Of a DNA stretch of 48,687 nt, positions 26,120 to 34,905 are shown one piece after another (within the stretch, counting starts at the first letter, position 1; each line of letters begins with the position of its first letter). Where the stretch lies: assembly GCF_014203155.1 (NCBI RefSeq), contig NZ_JACHIK010000024.1, positions 1-48,687 on the forward strand, given 5' to 3'. Source of the stretch: Shinella fusca (lineage in GTDB: Bacteria > Pseudomonadota > Alphaproteobacteria > Rhizobiales > Rhizobiaceae). Below the pieces are notes generated by a model, which had not been told where the DNA came from, did not search any database, and saw only the letters and a list, made by a program, of their open reading frames with translations. The position numbers and the translations under genes are program-made.

Positions 26120-27529
26120 CTACTTCACCGCTGCCGTTTCCTCCCGCTGCATCGCCATGCGATGGCCGGAGACGGAGGCGCCGGCGTTCTTTGCCATGGC
26201 GAGGAAGGGAAGGATGGCGGTGAGCGTCAGGGCCGAGATCACCATGAAGGCGATCTGGAAATCCTTCAGTTCCAGCCCGGTGCCGGTCAGCGCGTTCTCG
26301 ATCTCCAGGATGGAGCCGGCGACCGCCACGCCGAGCGCCAGGCTGATCTGCTGGAGCACCGCGCTCATCGAGGTCGCCTTGCTGGCGTCGGCATCGGGGA
26401 TGTCGGCGAAGGAGAGCGCGTTGACGCTGGTGAAGAAGAAGGAGCGGGCAAAGCCGGCGACGAGCAGCACGCCCGCCATGAACCAGAAGGGCGTTGACGG
26501 CGTGAAGAGGCCGTTGACGAAGGTCAGCGCCGCTCCGCAGACGCTGGCGACGAGCAGCGTCGTGCGGAAGCCGGCGAAGACCAGCACGCGCTTTGCGATG
26601 ACCTTGGTGGTGATCGCGCCGATCGCGCCGGTGAAGGTGACGAGGCCGGACTGGAAGGGCGAGAGGCCGAAGCCGACCTGCAGCATCAGCGGCATCAGGA
26701 ACGGCACGGCGCCGACCGAGATGCGGAACAGCGTGCCGCCGATGGCCGCGGCGCGGAAGGCGCTGTCGCGGAAGAGCTTCAGGTCGAGCAGCGGCGTCGG
26801 ATGGCGCCGGGCATGGCGGACATAGAGCACGCCGCAGAGGAGCCCGACGGCCGTGGCGACGACGCCGATGATCGGCGGCAGCGCCGGGAGGCTGACGACG
26901 GAAAGGCCGAACATGGTGCCGGAGGCGGCGATCGCGCTCAGGAAGAAGCCGAGCCAGTCGAGCGGCGGCGGCGCGGCGGCGCGGATTTCCGGTAGGTAGA
27001 TGCCCGACAGGATATAGCCGACGATGCCGACCGGCACGTTGACGAGGAAGATCCAGTGCCAGGAGAAATAGGTGGTGATGAAGCCGCCGAGCGGCGGGCC
27101 GGCAAGCGGGCCGACGAGGGCGGGAATGGTCAGGAGCGCCATGGCCGAGACGAGCTCGGAGCGCGAGGTGCTGCGCACCAGAACAAGGCGCGCCACGGGC
27201 GTCATCATCGCCCCGCCCATGCCCTGCAGGAAGCGCGAGACGACGAAGGCGACGAGGCTGTTGGCCACCGCGCAGAGGATGGAGCCCGCGATGAAGACGA
27301 GGATGGCGAGGCGGAAGATGCGCTTTGCCCCGAACCTGTCCGCCATCCAGCCGGAGAGCGGAATGAAGGTGGCGAGCGAGACCATGTAGGCCGTCAGCGC
27401 CAGCTTCAGCGTGATCGGCCCCACGCCGAGGTCGGCGGCGATCGCCGGCAGCGAGGTGGAGATCACCGTGGAATCCATCTGCTCCATGAAGAGCGCGACG
27501 GCCAGGATGAGGGGTACGAGACGGTTCAT
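26120..27529 (-). CDS. MFS drug exporter, DHA2 (EmrB/QacA) type
   Basis: This 469-residue membrane protein has about 14 predicted helices, the DHA2 count. Motif A is present (GWMADRFGAKR, near 60-70), as are FLQGMGGAMMTPVARLVLV and the antiporter-like GPLAGPPLGGFI segment (motif C region). It should expel toxic compounds using the proton gradient. The ATG at 27529 begins MNRLVPLILAVALFMEQMDS, the usual first helix. It is divergent from the MBL-fold gene. The 27530-27721 gap holds an ATCAC/GTGAT inverted repeat at 27620-27635, a weak operator candidate. The substrate is unknown. Confidence 0.9.
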   Translation of the reverse strand: MNRLVPLILAVALFMEQMDSTVISTSLPAIAADLGVGPITLKLALTAYMVSLATFIPLSGWMADRFGAKRIFRLAILVFIAGSILCAVANSLVAFVVSRFLQGMGGAMMTPVARLVLVRSTSRSELVSAMALLTIPALVGPLAGPPLGGFITTYFSWHWIFLVNVPVGIVGYILSGIYLPEIRAAAPPPLDWLGFFLSAIAASGTMFGLSVVSLPALPPIIGVVATAVGLLCGVLYVRHARRHPTPLLDLKLFRDSAFRAAAIGGTLFRISVGAVPFLMPLMLQVGFGLSPFQSGLVTFTGAIGAITTKVIAKRVLVFAGFRTTLLVASVCGAALTFVNGLFTPSTPFWFMAGVLLVAGFARSFFFTSVNALSFADIPDADASKATSMSAVLQQISLALGVAVAGSILEIENALTGTGLELKDFQIAFMVISALTLTAILPFLAMAKNAGASVSGHRMAMQREETAAVK

Positions 27530-27721
27530 CGGCAAATCGGGTCCGCGGCCCCGTGCGGGCCGGCCCGTCTTCTGCGCCCCTTGCCGCGATCTGTCAAACC
27601 GCGAGGATTTGCCGCCGCCATCACAAGCCCGTGATGCGGGCGTGCCCGCGCCGCACGCGTGCCCTAGATGGAACCGTGGCATCGCGCCGCCGACGGCGCC
27701 GTCACGAAAGAGGAAAGAGCC

Positions 27722-28717
27722 ATGGACGACCCTTCCACGATCTCGCGCCGGTCCTTGTTTCTGGCCGCCGGTGCCGGCACATTGGCCGCCCCGCTGGTGT
27801 TCTCCCGCACGCCGGCCCTTGCCCGATCCGCCGAGGACACCACGGACATGCGCATGAGCCCCATCGAGATCCGCAGCTTCAAGCTCGGCAGCTTCCGAAT
27901 CCTCGCGGTGCGCGACGGCATGCGCGCCTCCGGCAATCCGGGCGAGACCTACGGCATCGGCCAGCCCGCCGAGGCGGTGGGCAGGCTGCTTGAGGACAAT
28001 TTCCTGCCCGCGGGCAGCTTCGTCAACAGCTTCACCCCGGCGCTGGTCGATACCGGCGCGGAGGTCGTGCTGTTCGACACGGGCATGGGCGAGGGCGGGC
28101 GGCAGGCCGGCATGGGCCGGCTTCGCGAGGGCCTGAAATATGCGGGCTATACGCCCGACCAGATCTCCGTCGTCGTCCTCACCCACATGCACGGCGACCA
28201 TATCGGCGGGCTGATGGAAGGCGGCAAGCCGGCCTTCCCGAATGCGCGCTACGTCGCCGGCCGCACGGAATACGATTTCTGGGTCAATCCGGAGCGCATG
28301 GGCACGCCCGCCGAGCAGGGTCACCAGGGCGTGCTCGCCAAGGTGCAGCCGCTTGCCGAGCGGCTCAGCTTCATCGAGGACGAGGGCGCGGTCGTGCCCG
28401 GCATCACCGGGCACGATGCCTTCGGCCACACGCCCGGCCACATGATCTTCCGCGTCGAATCGGAGGGCAGGGCGCTGATGCTGACGGCCGACACCGCAAA
28501 CCACTACGTGCTCTCGCTGCAGCGGCCGGCCTGGGAAGTGCGCTTCAACATGGACAAGGCCGCCGCGGCAGCGACGCGCAAGCGCGTCTTCGACATGATC
28601 GCCGCCGACCGCCTCGCCTTCCTCGGCTACCACATGCCCTTCCCGGCCATCGGCTTTGCGGAAAAGGCGGGCGAGGGGTTTCGCTTCGTGCCGGTGAGTT
28701 ATCAGTTCGATATGTGA
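27722..28717 (+). CDS. Tat-exported MBL-fold metallo-hydrolase
   Basis: This 331-residue protein starts with a twin-arginine signal (Arg9-Arg10 in SRRSLFLAAGAG, cleavage near residue 35), so it is probably exported folded to the periplasm. The metallo-beta-lactamase fold has the two-zinc motif HMHGDH at 155-160, a later histidine in the GHTPGH segment and an aspartate in MLTADTANH. Members include lactonases that break acyl-homoserine lactones as well as unrelated hydrolases, and the substrate cannot be chosen here. ATG 27722 follows GAGGAAAGAG; an upstream ATG at 27668 would bury the Tat motif. Confidence 0.88.
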   Translation: MDDPSTISRRSLFLAAGAGTLAAPLVFSRTPALARSAEDTTDMRMSPIEIRSFKLGSFRILAVRDGMRASGNPGETYGIGQPAEAVGRLLEDNFLPAGSFVNSFTPALVDTGAEVVLFDTGMGEGGRQAGMGRLREGLKYAGYTPDQISVVVLTHMHGDHIGGLMEGGKPAFPNARYVAGRTEYDFWVNPERMGTPAEQGHQGVLAKVQPLAERLSFIEDEGAVVPGITGHDAFGHTPGHMIFRVESEGRALMLTADTANHYVLSLQRPAWEVRFNMDKAAAAATRKRVFDMIAADRLAFLGYHMPFPAIGFAEKAGEGFRFVPVSYQFDM

Positions 28718-29036
28718 ACGGCGCGGTCCTGCGATTGCCCGTCATCCGCCTGCCGGCACCTTCTCCCCGCAGGCGGGGAGAAGGGGACTTGGGGCAACGC
28801 GGTGCTACACCGCCCTTCGCCCCGCTTGCGGGGAGAAGGTCGCGGCAGCGGGATGAGGGGCAATCGCCGTGGGCCCTTATGGGCAAGCCACTTCTACCCA
28901 TTTTCCTATTCCCAATCCGTCATGAACGTGTTACCAGCCCTCGCCAACTTCCAAGAATTTCTTGCAAGCGACCGAGGTGGACAGCTCCCAAAGTTCCCCT
29001 TGGTGCGTAAGCTTTACCCTCAAAGGAACTTGGCCC
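28718..29036. other. Gap upstream of guaB containing a repeat, no gene
   Basis: No gene is seen in this 319-base stretch. The first half is filled by the repeat at 28739-28865. The second half is the untranslated leader of guaB with an AAAGGAAC ribosome site just before the ATG. Confidence 0.6.
28739..28865. repeat. Dispersed intergenic repeat, copy 1
   Basis: This roughly 125-base element has a perfect palindrome at 28761-28782 (TTCTCCCCGC/GCGGGGAGAA), a second hairpin CCCCGCTTGCGGGG at 28820-28833 and an end GAGGGGCAATC. Bases 28742-28770 are identical to 33072-33100, and the end recurs near 33198-33207. It is thus a mobile or amplified intergenic unit with two copies in this window. Confidence 0.85.
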
Positions 29037-30533
29037 ATGGCGCGCATCATCGAAACGGCAACCGGACTCGAAGCCCTGACCTTCGACGACGTCCTCCTGC
29101 AACCCGGCCACTCCGAGGTCATGCCGGGCCAGACGAACATCGCGACCCGCATCGCCCACGATTTCGAATTGAACCTGCCGATCCTCTCCTCCGCCATGGA
29201 CACGGTGACGGAAAGCCGTCTTGCCATCGCCATGGCCCAGGCCGGCGGCCTCGGCGTCATCCACCGCAACCTGACGCCGGCCGAGCAGGCCGAGGAAGTG
29301 CGTCAGGTCAAGAAGTTCGAAAGCGGCATGGTCGTCAATCCGGTGACGATCGGCCCGGATGCCACGCTCGCCGATGCGCTGTCGCTGATGAAGGCGCACG
29401 GCATTTCCGGCATCCCGGTCGTGGAGAACGGCGGCGCGGGCAAGGCCGGCCGCCTCGTCGGCATCCTGACGAACCGCGACGTGCGCTTCGCCTCCGACCC
29501 GTCGCAGAAGATCTACGAGCTGATGACCCGTGAGAACCTCATCACGGTGAAGGAGACGGTCGACCAGCAGGAAGCCAAGCGGCTCCTCCACCGCCACCGC
29601 ATCGAGAAGCTGCTGGTGGTCGACGGCGACGGCCGCTGCGTCGGCCTCATCACGGTCAAGGACATCGAGAAGTCGCAGCTCAACCCCAACGCCTCGAAGG
29701 ACGCGCAGGGCCGCCTTCGCGCCGCCGCCGCCATCTCGGTCGGCGACGACGGCTTCGAGCGCGCCGAGCGCCTCATCGACGCCGGCGTCGACCTCATCGT
29801 TGTCGATACCGCGCACGGCCATTCCCAGCGCGTGCTGGATGCCGTCGCTCGCGTGAAGAAACTGTCGAACTCGGTGCGCATCATGGCCGGCAACGTCGCC
29901 ACGGCCGACGGCACCAAGGCGCTGATCGATGCCGGCGCGGACGCCGTCAAGGTCGGCATCGGCCCGGGCTCGATCTGCACGACCCGCATCGTCGCCGGCG
30001 TCGGCGTGCCGCAGCTTGCCGCCATCATGGGCTCGGTCGAGGCGGCGCAGGCCTCCGACATCCCGGTCATCGCCGACGGCGGCATCAAGTTCTCCGGCGA
30101 CCTTGCCAAGGCGATCGCCGCCGGCGCCTCGGCCGTCATGGTCGGCTCGCTGCTCGCCGGCACGGACGAGAGCCCGGGCGAGGTCTTCCTCTACCAGGGC
30201 CGCTCCTTCAAGGCCTATCGCGGCATGGGCTCGGTCGGCGCGATGGCGCGCGGCTCGGCCGACCGCTACTTCCAGGCCGAAGTGCGCGACACGCTGAAGC
30301 TGGTGCCGGAAGGCATCGAGGGCCAGGTGCCCTACAAGGGCCCCGTCTCGGGCGTGCTGCACCAGCTCGCCGGCGGCCTCAAGGCCTCCATGGGCTATGT
30401 CGGCGGCAAGGACCTCAAGGACTACCAGGAGAAGGCGACCTTCGTGCGCATCTCCGGCGCGGGCCTTCGCGAAAGCCACGCCCACGACGTCACGATCACC
30501 CGCGAGAGCCCGAATTATCCGGGCGCCGTCTGA
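29037..30533 (+). CDS. guaB: Inosine-5'-monophosphate dehydrogenase
   Basis: This 498-residue enzyme oxidises IMP to XMP with NAD+, the committed step to guanine nucleotides. The TIM barrel starts with [19 protein letters not shown] and is interrupted by two CBS domains (about 95-210). The catalytic loop is [17 protein letters not shown] with Cys314. Later barrel motifs [14 protein letters not shown] and [15 protein letters not shown] are intact. ATG 29037 is preceded by AAAGGAAC. A terminator follows at 30562. Length and motifs are normal. Confidence 0.97.
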   Translation: MARIIETATGLEALTFDDVLLQPGHSEVMPGQTNIATRIAHDFELNLPILSSAMDTVTESRLAIAMAQAGGLGVIHRNLTPAEQAEEVRQVKKFESGMVVNPVTIGPDATLADALSLMKAHGISGIPVVENGGAGKAGRLVGILTNRDVRFASDPSQKIYELMTRENLITVKETVDQQEAKRLLHRHRIEKLLVVDGDGRCVGLITVKDIEKSQLNPNASKDAQGRLRAAAAISVGDDGFERAERLIDAGVDLIVVDTAHGHSQRVLDAVARVKKLSNSVRIMAGNVATADGTKALIDAGADAVKVGIGPGSICTTRIVAGVGVPQLAAIMGSVEAAQASDIPVIADGGIKFSGDLAKAIAAGASAVMVGSLLAGTDESPGEVFLYQGRSFKAYRGMGSVGAMARGSADRYFQAEVRDTLKLVPEGIEGQVPYKGPVSGVLHQLAGGLKASMGYVGGKDLKDYQEKATFVRISGAGLRESHAHDVTITRESPNYPGAV

Positions 30534-30561
30534 GGTCGCCAAAGACTTCGCCACCCTCTGG

Positions 30562-30586
30562 AATGCCCGGCTTTGCCGGGCATTTT
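30562..30586 (+). terminator. Terminator of guaB
   Basis: A 9-bp perfect stem (30562-30570 with 30576-30584, AATGCCCGG/CCGGGCATT) with a CTTTG loop leads into a short T run, 29 bases after the guaB stop. Confidence 0.88.
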
Positions 30587-30679
30587 CGCTTTCGAGCGGC
30601 CTCTGATTCCCGTTCCGTTTTTTCGTCTTCGCGCATAAGATGAAATGCCGGCAATCTCGCCGGCCAACTGGGGGACATC

Positions 30680-31039
30680 ATGAGGAAGATACTGGCTGGC
30701 GCCCTGCTGGGCCTGGGGCTGATCGCGCCTGCGCAGGCGCAGACGGTCAATGCCGGCACCTACGACGTGGAGGGCACGAATCTCGACGGTTCGGCCTATG
30801 GCGGCACGGCGACGATCACGCTGACGAGCGAGACGACCTGCGCGATCGAATGGCAGACCGGCTCGACCACGTCCAACGGCATCTGCATGCTTTACGACAA
30901 CGCCTTCGCCGCCGCCTATGTGCTGGGCGATGCCGTCGGCCTCGTCGTCTACGAGGTGAACGACGACGGGTCGCTGCACGGCGCCTGGACGATCAGCGGC
31001 AAGGACGGCTCGGGCACGGAAGTCCTGACGCCGCAATAG
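30680..31039 (+). CDS. Small secreted/periplasmic protein of unknown function
   Basis: This 119-residue protein has a clear signal peptide (1-20, PAQAQ). The mature part is Gly/Thr/Ser-rich with beta-strand-like alternation: NAGTYDVEGTNLDGSAYGGT, TITLTSETTCAIEWQTGS, then AYVLGDAVGLVVYEVNDDGS. Two cysteines (in TTCAIEW and NGICMLY) may form a disulfide. I know similar conserved proteins in rhizobia but no reliable function. ATG 30680 follows GGGGGAC. Confidence 0.8.
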   Translation: MRKILAGALLGLGLIAPAQAQTVNAGTYDVEGTNLDGSAYGGTATITLTSETTCAIEWQTGSTTSNGICMLYDNAFAAAYVLGDAVGLVVYEVNDDGSLHGAWTISGKDGSGTEVLTPQ

Positions 31040-31132
31040 GACGGACCGCCTTCGGCTTGTCGCCGGTACGGTATCCACTTTTCCCCGAAATGCTTTATGC
31101 ATGCGGTCGAAACGACAAGCCGAAGGATTGCC

Positions 31133-31552
31133 ATGTCTCCCACTGAAGCCACCATCTGGCCGATGATCGCGCATGTCGCGCTGGTCGTCGTCCTTTATCT
31201 TCTCCTGTCCGCGCGCCGGATGCGGGCGGTGCGGGAAGGGCGGGCGCGGCCCGAGCAGTTCCGCGAAAACCGCGAGGAGCCGGCCGATAGCCTCCTGGTG
31301 CGCAATTCCATCGCCAACCAGTTCGAATTGCCGATGCTCTTCTATGCGGTGAGCATCCTTCTCTATCTCGTCGATGCGGACAATCCCGTGACGGTGGCGG
31401 GCGGCTGGCTCTTCGTGGCGCTGCGCTATGCTCATGCCTATGTGCATGTCACCAGCAACCGCCTTCGCTACCGGCGCCCGCTCTTCATTGCGGGAATGCT
31501 GGTCCTCGTCCTCCTGTGGGTCTGGCTTGCCGTGTGGCTGGCGCTCACCTGA
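31133..31552 (+). CDS. MAPEG-family membrane protein
   Basis: This 139-residue protein has about four membrane helices and the MAPEG pattern: NSIANQFELPMLFYAVSILL, then FVALRYAHAYVHVTSNRLRY. MAPEG proteins are membrane-bound enzymes of the glutathione S-transferase/eicosanoid type; bacterial members often have unknown substrates. The ATG at 31133 follows GAAGGA; an upstream ATG at 31097 would add a polar leader and is less likely. It is not in an obvious operon. Confidence 0.88.
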   Translation: MSPTEATIWPMIAHVALVVVLYLLLSARRMRAVREGRARPEQFRENREEPADSLLVRNSIANQFELPMLFYAVSILLYLVDADNPVTVAGGWLFVALRYAHAYVHVTSNRLRYRRPLFIAGMLVLVLLWVWLAVWLALT

Positions 31553-31633
31553 CCGGCGGTAACGCAGAAGTGTTGGGCGCCCCTCCGCGGCCGGCCTATC
31601 TTATCCTCCGGCCAGGCAACCGGAGGAACCGCC

Positions 31634-32509
31634 ATGGACAAGTCGCAGATCACGCAGGCGATGATCGATGCCTATGACGAATACACCCACCTGACGCTCG
31701 ACCGCCGACGCTTCATGGAGCGCCTGACGGCGCTGGCCGGATCGGGCGCGGCCGCCGCGGCCATCGCGCCCCTGCTGGCCGCCAGTTCCGCAAGCGCCGA
31801 GATGATCGCTGCGGACGACGCGCGCCTCAACGCCCGCGATGTCGTCTATGGCGGCAGTTCCGGCGAGATGAAGGGCTACCTCGTCCGCCCGAAGGACGAG
31901 ACGGGGCCGCTCGGCAGCGTTGTCGTCATCCACGAGAACCGCGGCCTCAACCCGCATATCCGCGATGTCGCCCGCCGCATGGCGCTCGAAGGCTTCATCG
32001 CGCTCGCGCCCGATTTCCTCTCGCCCTCCGGCGGTACGCCGGACGACGAGGACAAGGCCCGCGACATGATCGGCAAGCTCGACCCGGCGGTGACGGTCGC
32101 CGACGCCGAGGCCAGCCTGCAGTTCCTTGCGGGGCTCGACGGGGCGAACGGCAAGGTGGGCGCGATCGGCTTCTGCTGGGGCGGCGGCCTCGTCAACCGC
32201 CTCGCCACGAAGTCGCCGGATCTCAAGGCGGCCGTCGCCTATTACGGCGCGCAGCCGCCCGCAAAGGACGTGCCGGCCATCAAGGCGGCGCTGCTCTTGC
32301 ACTATGCCGGCCTCGACGAGCGCATCAATGCGGGGATCGACGCCTATCGCAAGGCATTGGAGGAAAACGGCAAGACCTTCGAGATTCACGTCTACGACGG
32401 CGTCAACCACGCCTTCAACAACGACACCTCCGCCGCCCGCTACGACAAGGCCGCCGCCGACCTCGCCTGGCAGCGCACGGTGGCGTTTCTGAAGAAGAAT
32501 ATCGGGTGA
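31634..32509 (+). CDS. Dienelactone hydrolase-family protein (Tat-type leader)
   Basis: This 291-residue alpha/beta hydrolase has an Arg-rich leader with RRRF at 24-27 and a hydrophobic Ala-rich stretch to about residue 55 (SASA). This resembles a Tat signal, so periplasmic location is likely. The catalytic Cys181 (GFCWGGG), Asp228 (AGLDERI) and His259 (VNHAF) form the dienelactone hydrolase triad, and Glu101 (HENRGL) matches the activating glutamate. The family opens lactone rings of aromatic-degradation products, but many members act on other esters. ATG 31634 follows CGGAGGAA. No aromatic-degradation genes lie nearby. Confidence 0.9.
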   Translation: MDKSQITQAMIDAYDEYTHLTLDRRRFMERLTALAGSGAAAAAIAPLLAASSASAEMIAADDARLNARDVVYGGSSGEMKGYLVRPKDETGPLGSVVVIHENRGLNPHIRDVARRMALEGFIALAPDFLSPSGGTPDDEDKARDMIGKLDPAVTVADAEASLQFLAGLDGANGKVGAIGFCWGGGLVNRLATKSPDLKAAVAYYGAQPPAKDVPAIKAALLLHYAGLDERINAGIDAYRKALEENGKTFEIHVYDGVNHAFNNDTSAARYDKAAADLAWQRTVAFLKKNIG

Positions 32510-32669
32510 TCGGTAGGAGAGGGCGTCTCCAACCTCGCAGCAACGGATCGCCTCATGCGGGCGGCGGGAGAAAAGTTCATCGGGGGAAACTATTTAATAT
32601 GAGATCACATGATACGGGTGGCGTCCTTTGCGGTGGACGTCTCCCCGACAGCCGGGCGCTTGAAAGTAA

Positions 32670-33026
32670 ATGAGAAAAGCCGTCATTTTTGCCTCGCTAC
32701 CGATCCTGATTTTATTTTCTTCATATGCCGGCGTTGGGAAGCGTAAATACGACTACCGTTCAGCTCAGATGGATGCGAGTTCCGCTTTTGCAAGAACCGT
32801 CGCTGATTTATGCGATATCGAGCCGAAGAAGATCGAGATAAGATCGGTAATGCTTACTATCAACGAGGATGGCGCGGGCTATTATTATTCGGCAAAGGCA
32901 GACGTTTTCGCTGATGGCGGAAGTGGGAAGATTTACGGGGAAGTCTATAATACATTGAGCATATTCGGATATAAACTGAACGGGACGGATGTTACCGGGA
33001 TAGATTTCCACTGTCACAAAATTTAG
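32670..33026 (+). CDS. Orphan protein, AT-rich, with signal peptide
   Basis: This 118-residue protein begins MRKAVIFASLPILILFSSYA, a signal peptide or membrane anchor, followed by a short polar domain (YDYRSAQMDASSAFARTVAD to the GIDFHCHKI end) with two cysteines. Codon choice and base composition are visibly more AT-rich than any neighbour (ATA, TTA, AAT and TTT codons are common), suggesting recent acquisition. The 32510-32669 gap upstream is also AT-rich and holds no other gene. ATG 32670 lacks a strong ribosome site. I do not recognise a family. Confidence 0.6.
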   Translation: MRKAVIFASLPILILFSSYAGVGKRKYDYRSAQMDASSAFARTVADLCDIEPKKIEIRSVMLTINEDGAGYYYSAKADVFADGGSGKIYGEVYNTLSIFGYKLNGTDVTGIDFHCHKI

Positions 33027-33067
33027 CAACGGATGGAAAGGCACGGGCGGCTGATCCTCCTCCCGCG

Positions 33068-33207
33068 CCCCTCATCCGCCTGCCGGCACCTTCTCCCCGC
33101 AAGCGGGGCGAAGGGGGTATGCCGCGCCCCTTTCCCCAGGCAAAATCCGTTCATAGGGCACGTCCCCTCTCCCCGCTTGCGGGGAGAGGGTTAGGGTGAG
33201 GGGCAAT
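33068..33207. repeat. Dispersed intergenic repeat, copy 2
   Basis: This is the second copy of the element at 28739-28865. Bases 33072-33100 match 28742-28770 exactly; a hairpin CCCCGCTTGCGGGG lies at 33171-33184 and the end reads GAGGGGCAATC. The middle part differs and is longer. It fills most of the 238-base gap between the orphan gene and the LysR gene. Confidence 0.85.
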
Positions 33208-33264
33208 CCTCAATAGCGGGAGCGGGTAGGGGAATGGCCAAGGCGCTTTCCCGTCGGGTCCCTC

Positions 33265-34230
33265 TCACCACCCCGGCAGGATCTGGTTGGGCCGCAGGCG
33301 CGGGATGCGGGGGAAGACCTTCACTTCCGCCTCGGGCAGGTCGTCGGCGGCGGTCAGCGGCGTGATGTTGTCGAGGCACGCGCTGATATGGCTGGTGATG
33401 GCGTTGGAGAGCGAAGGCGAGAGGCCCGGCCGCCGCATGATGCCGATCTGCACCGGGGCGAGCGGCGGAAAGCCGTCGGCCTGCGTCAGCACCTTCATGC
33501 CGGGCCGGAGCGCCGATTCCGGCAGCACCGAGACCGCCATGCCGGCCATCACCGCCGCCGCGACGACGGTGGACGACCAGCTCGTGAACAGCACCTGGTA
33601 GTCGCGCCCGACCGAATCGAGCGCCGCGCAGGCGATCTGCCGCCACTGGCAGTCGCGCCGGCCGACGGCGAGCGGCACCGGGGCGTTTTCCGGCAGGGGA
33701 TGGTTCGCCGACATCACCCAGCACAGCGGCTCCGTGCGCACCACGTCGGATTGGCGCTGGCGCGGATTGTGGGTGACGAGCGCGATGTCGAGCTCGCCCT
33801 TGGCCATCTTCTCGGCAAGGTCCACCGAGGGCTCGCAGACGATGAACAGTTCGACATTGGGATGTGTCTTGGCGAACCGCATGATGATTTCCGGCATGTA
33901 GCGGTCGGCATAGTCGTCCGGCGTGCCGATGCGCAGCAGGCCCTCGAGGCGGTTGTCGTCGAAGGCGGCGATGGCCTCGTTGTTGAGCCGCAGCATCCGG
34001 CGGGCATAGTTGAGCAGCCGGTCGCCCTCGGCGGTCAGCCGGTTGCCGCGCCCGTCCTTCATGAAAAGCTGCTTGCCGATGCGTTCTTCCAGCCGGCGCA
34101 TCTGCATGGAGACGGCCGACTGGGTCTTGAAGACCCGTTCGGCGGCCCGCGTGAAACTTCCCGTATCTGCAATCGCGACGAAGGTCTGGAGCTGGTCGAT
34201 GTCTAACGGAGCGGACATGGCGATACTCAT
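33265..34230 (-). CDS. LysR-family transcriptional regulator
   Basis: This 321-residue protein has an N-terminal winged helix (about 10-68, LQTFVAIADTGSFTRAAERV) and an effector-binding domain starting LRIGTPDDYADRYMPEIIMR. Start choice is unsure: ATG 34230 or an ATG 12 bases later (34218), neither with a strong ribosome site. It is divergent from a DUF1127 gene. In Brucella the LysR regulator VtlR activates several DUF1127 genes and a small RNA, so control of the neighbour is plausible but unproven. The effector is unknown. Confidence 0.88.
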   Translation of the reverse strand: MSIAMSAPLDIDQLQTFVAIADTGSFTRAAERVFKTQSAVSMQMRRLEERIGKQLFMKDGRGNRLTAEGDRLLNYARRMLRLNNEAIAAFDDNRLEGLLRIGTPDDYADRYMPEIIMRFAKTHPNVELFIVCEPSVDLAEKMAKGELDIALVTHNPRQRQSDVVRTEPLCWVMSANHPLPENAPVPLAVGRRDCQWRQIACAALDSVGRDYQVLFTSWSSTVVAAAVMAGMAVSVLPESALRPGMKVLTQADGFPPLAPVQIGIMRRPGLSPSLSNAITSHISACLDNITPLTAADDLPEAEVKVFPRIPRLRPNQILPGW

Positions 34231-34488
34231 AAGATTGTTTGATCGATACTATTAGAAACATTCGTTGGACTGATCAATGGCTTTCTGCGAAAAAGGGATT
34301 GTTGAACGATTGTCCCTACGGAAACCGTTCGACGGGATCTGCCGCTTCGCCCCGACCTCCCGGTGGGCGGCTCTTCTTGCACCAGACCTTGAGCAGTCGC
34401 CCGTCCCTGCGGGCGGCATACGATTACGGGCATCGCGCGAAACCCCACCGCAGCATGGTGGATCGCCGGGCCGGAAAGGAGAAATGCC

Positions 34489-34785
34489 ATGCGCATGATC
34501 GACCGCAGAATGGAAATCGACGCGCCCGCAACGCGCCGTGCGGCCCCCGGCCTCTTCGAGCGCGTCCGCAACGGGGCTTACAAGTTTGTTCGCGCATGGC
34601 AGAACCGCCGCGCCGTCAACCGCCTCAGCGAGCTCGACGATCACCAGCTCTTCGACATGGGCCTGTGCCGCAGCGATATCCAGGATGTCCGCTCGGCCGC
34701 CTTCGTCGCCGATGCCGGCCTGCACCTGACCATCGTCTCGCGCGAAAGGGCCCGCCGCCACCTGCGCACCGGCCGCATGGATTGA
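34489..34785 (+). CDS. DUF1127-domain protein (98 aa)
   Basis: This is a longer DUF1127 protein than the one at 3114. After an N-terminal extension of about 30 residues comes RVRNGAYKFVRAWQNRRAVN and then RLSELDDHQLFDMGLCRSDI, the family core, with a basic C-terminal tail (SRERARRHLRTGRMD). ATG 34489 follows AAAGGAGA. It is divergent from a LysR gene and ends with its own terminator at 34863. A small RNA- or stress-related regulator is likely by family; the exact role is unknown. Confidence 0.85.
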   Translation: MRMIDRRMEIDAPATRRAAPGLFERVRNGAYKFVRAWQNRRAVNRLSELDDHQLFDMGLCRSDIQDVRSAAFVADAGLHLTIVSRERARRHLRTGRMD

Positions 34786-34862
34786 TTTCCCGCGGCGCCG
34801 CCCTACCTCCCGGGGCGACGTCCCACTTCCCCGCAGGGTGAGAGCCAATAGCCCTGCCGCTT

Positions 34863-34901
34863 GCCCGGCGTGCGACTCCCAAGGTCCGCGTCGGGCTTTT
34901 T
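34863..34901 (+). terminator. Terminator of the second DUF1127 gene
   Basis: A 10-bp stem with two G-T pairs (34863-34872 with 34887-34896, GCCCGGCGTG/CGCGTCGGGC) and a 14-base loop is followed by TTTTT. It lies between the DUF1127 stop and the convergent DUF937 gene. Confidence 0.78.
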
Positions 34902-34905
34902 CGTC

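Noticed and set aside
26120-28633. 837-residue frame joining the MFS protein to an upstream stretch
   Set aside because: The extra N-terminal part lies antisense to the MBL-fold gene; the real MFS start is ATG 27529.
33056-33064. Isolated CCTCCTCCC like the small-RNA motif
   Set aside because: No flanking stem; next to a C-rich repeat, so likely chance.
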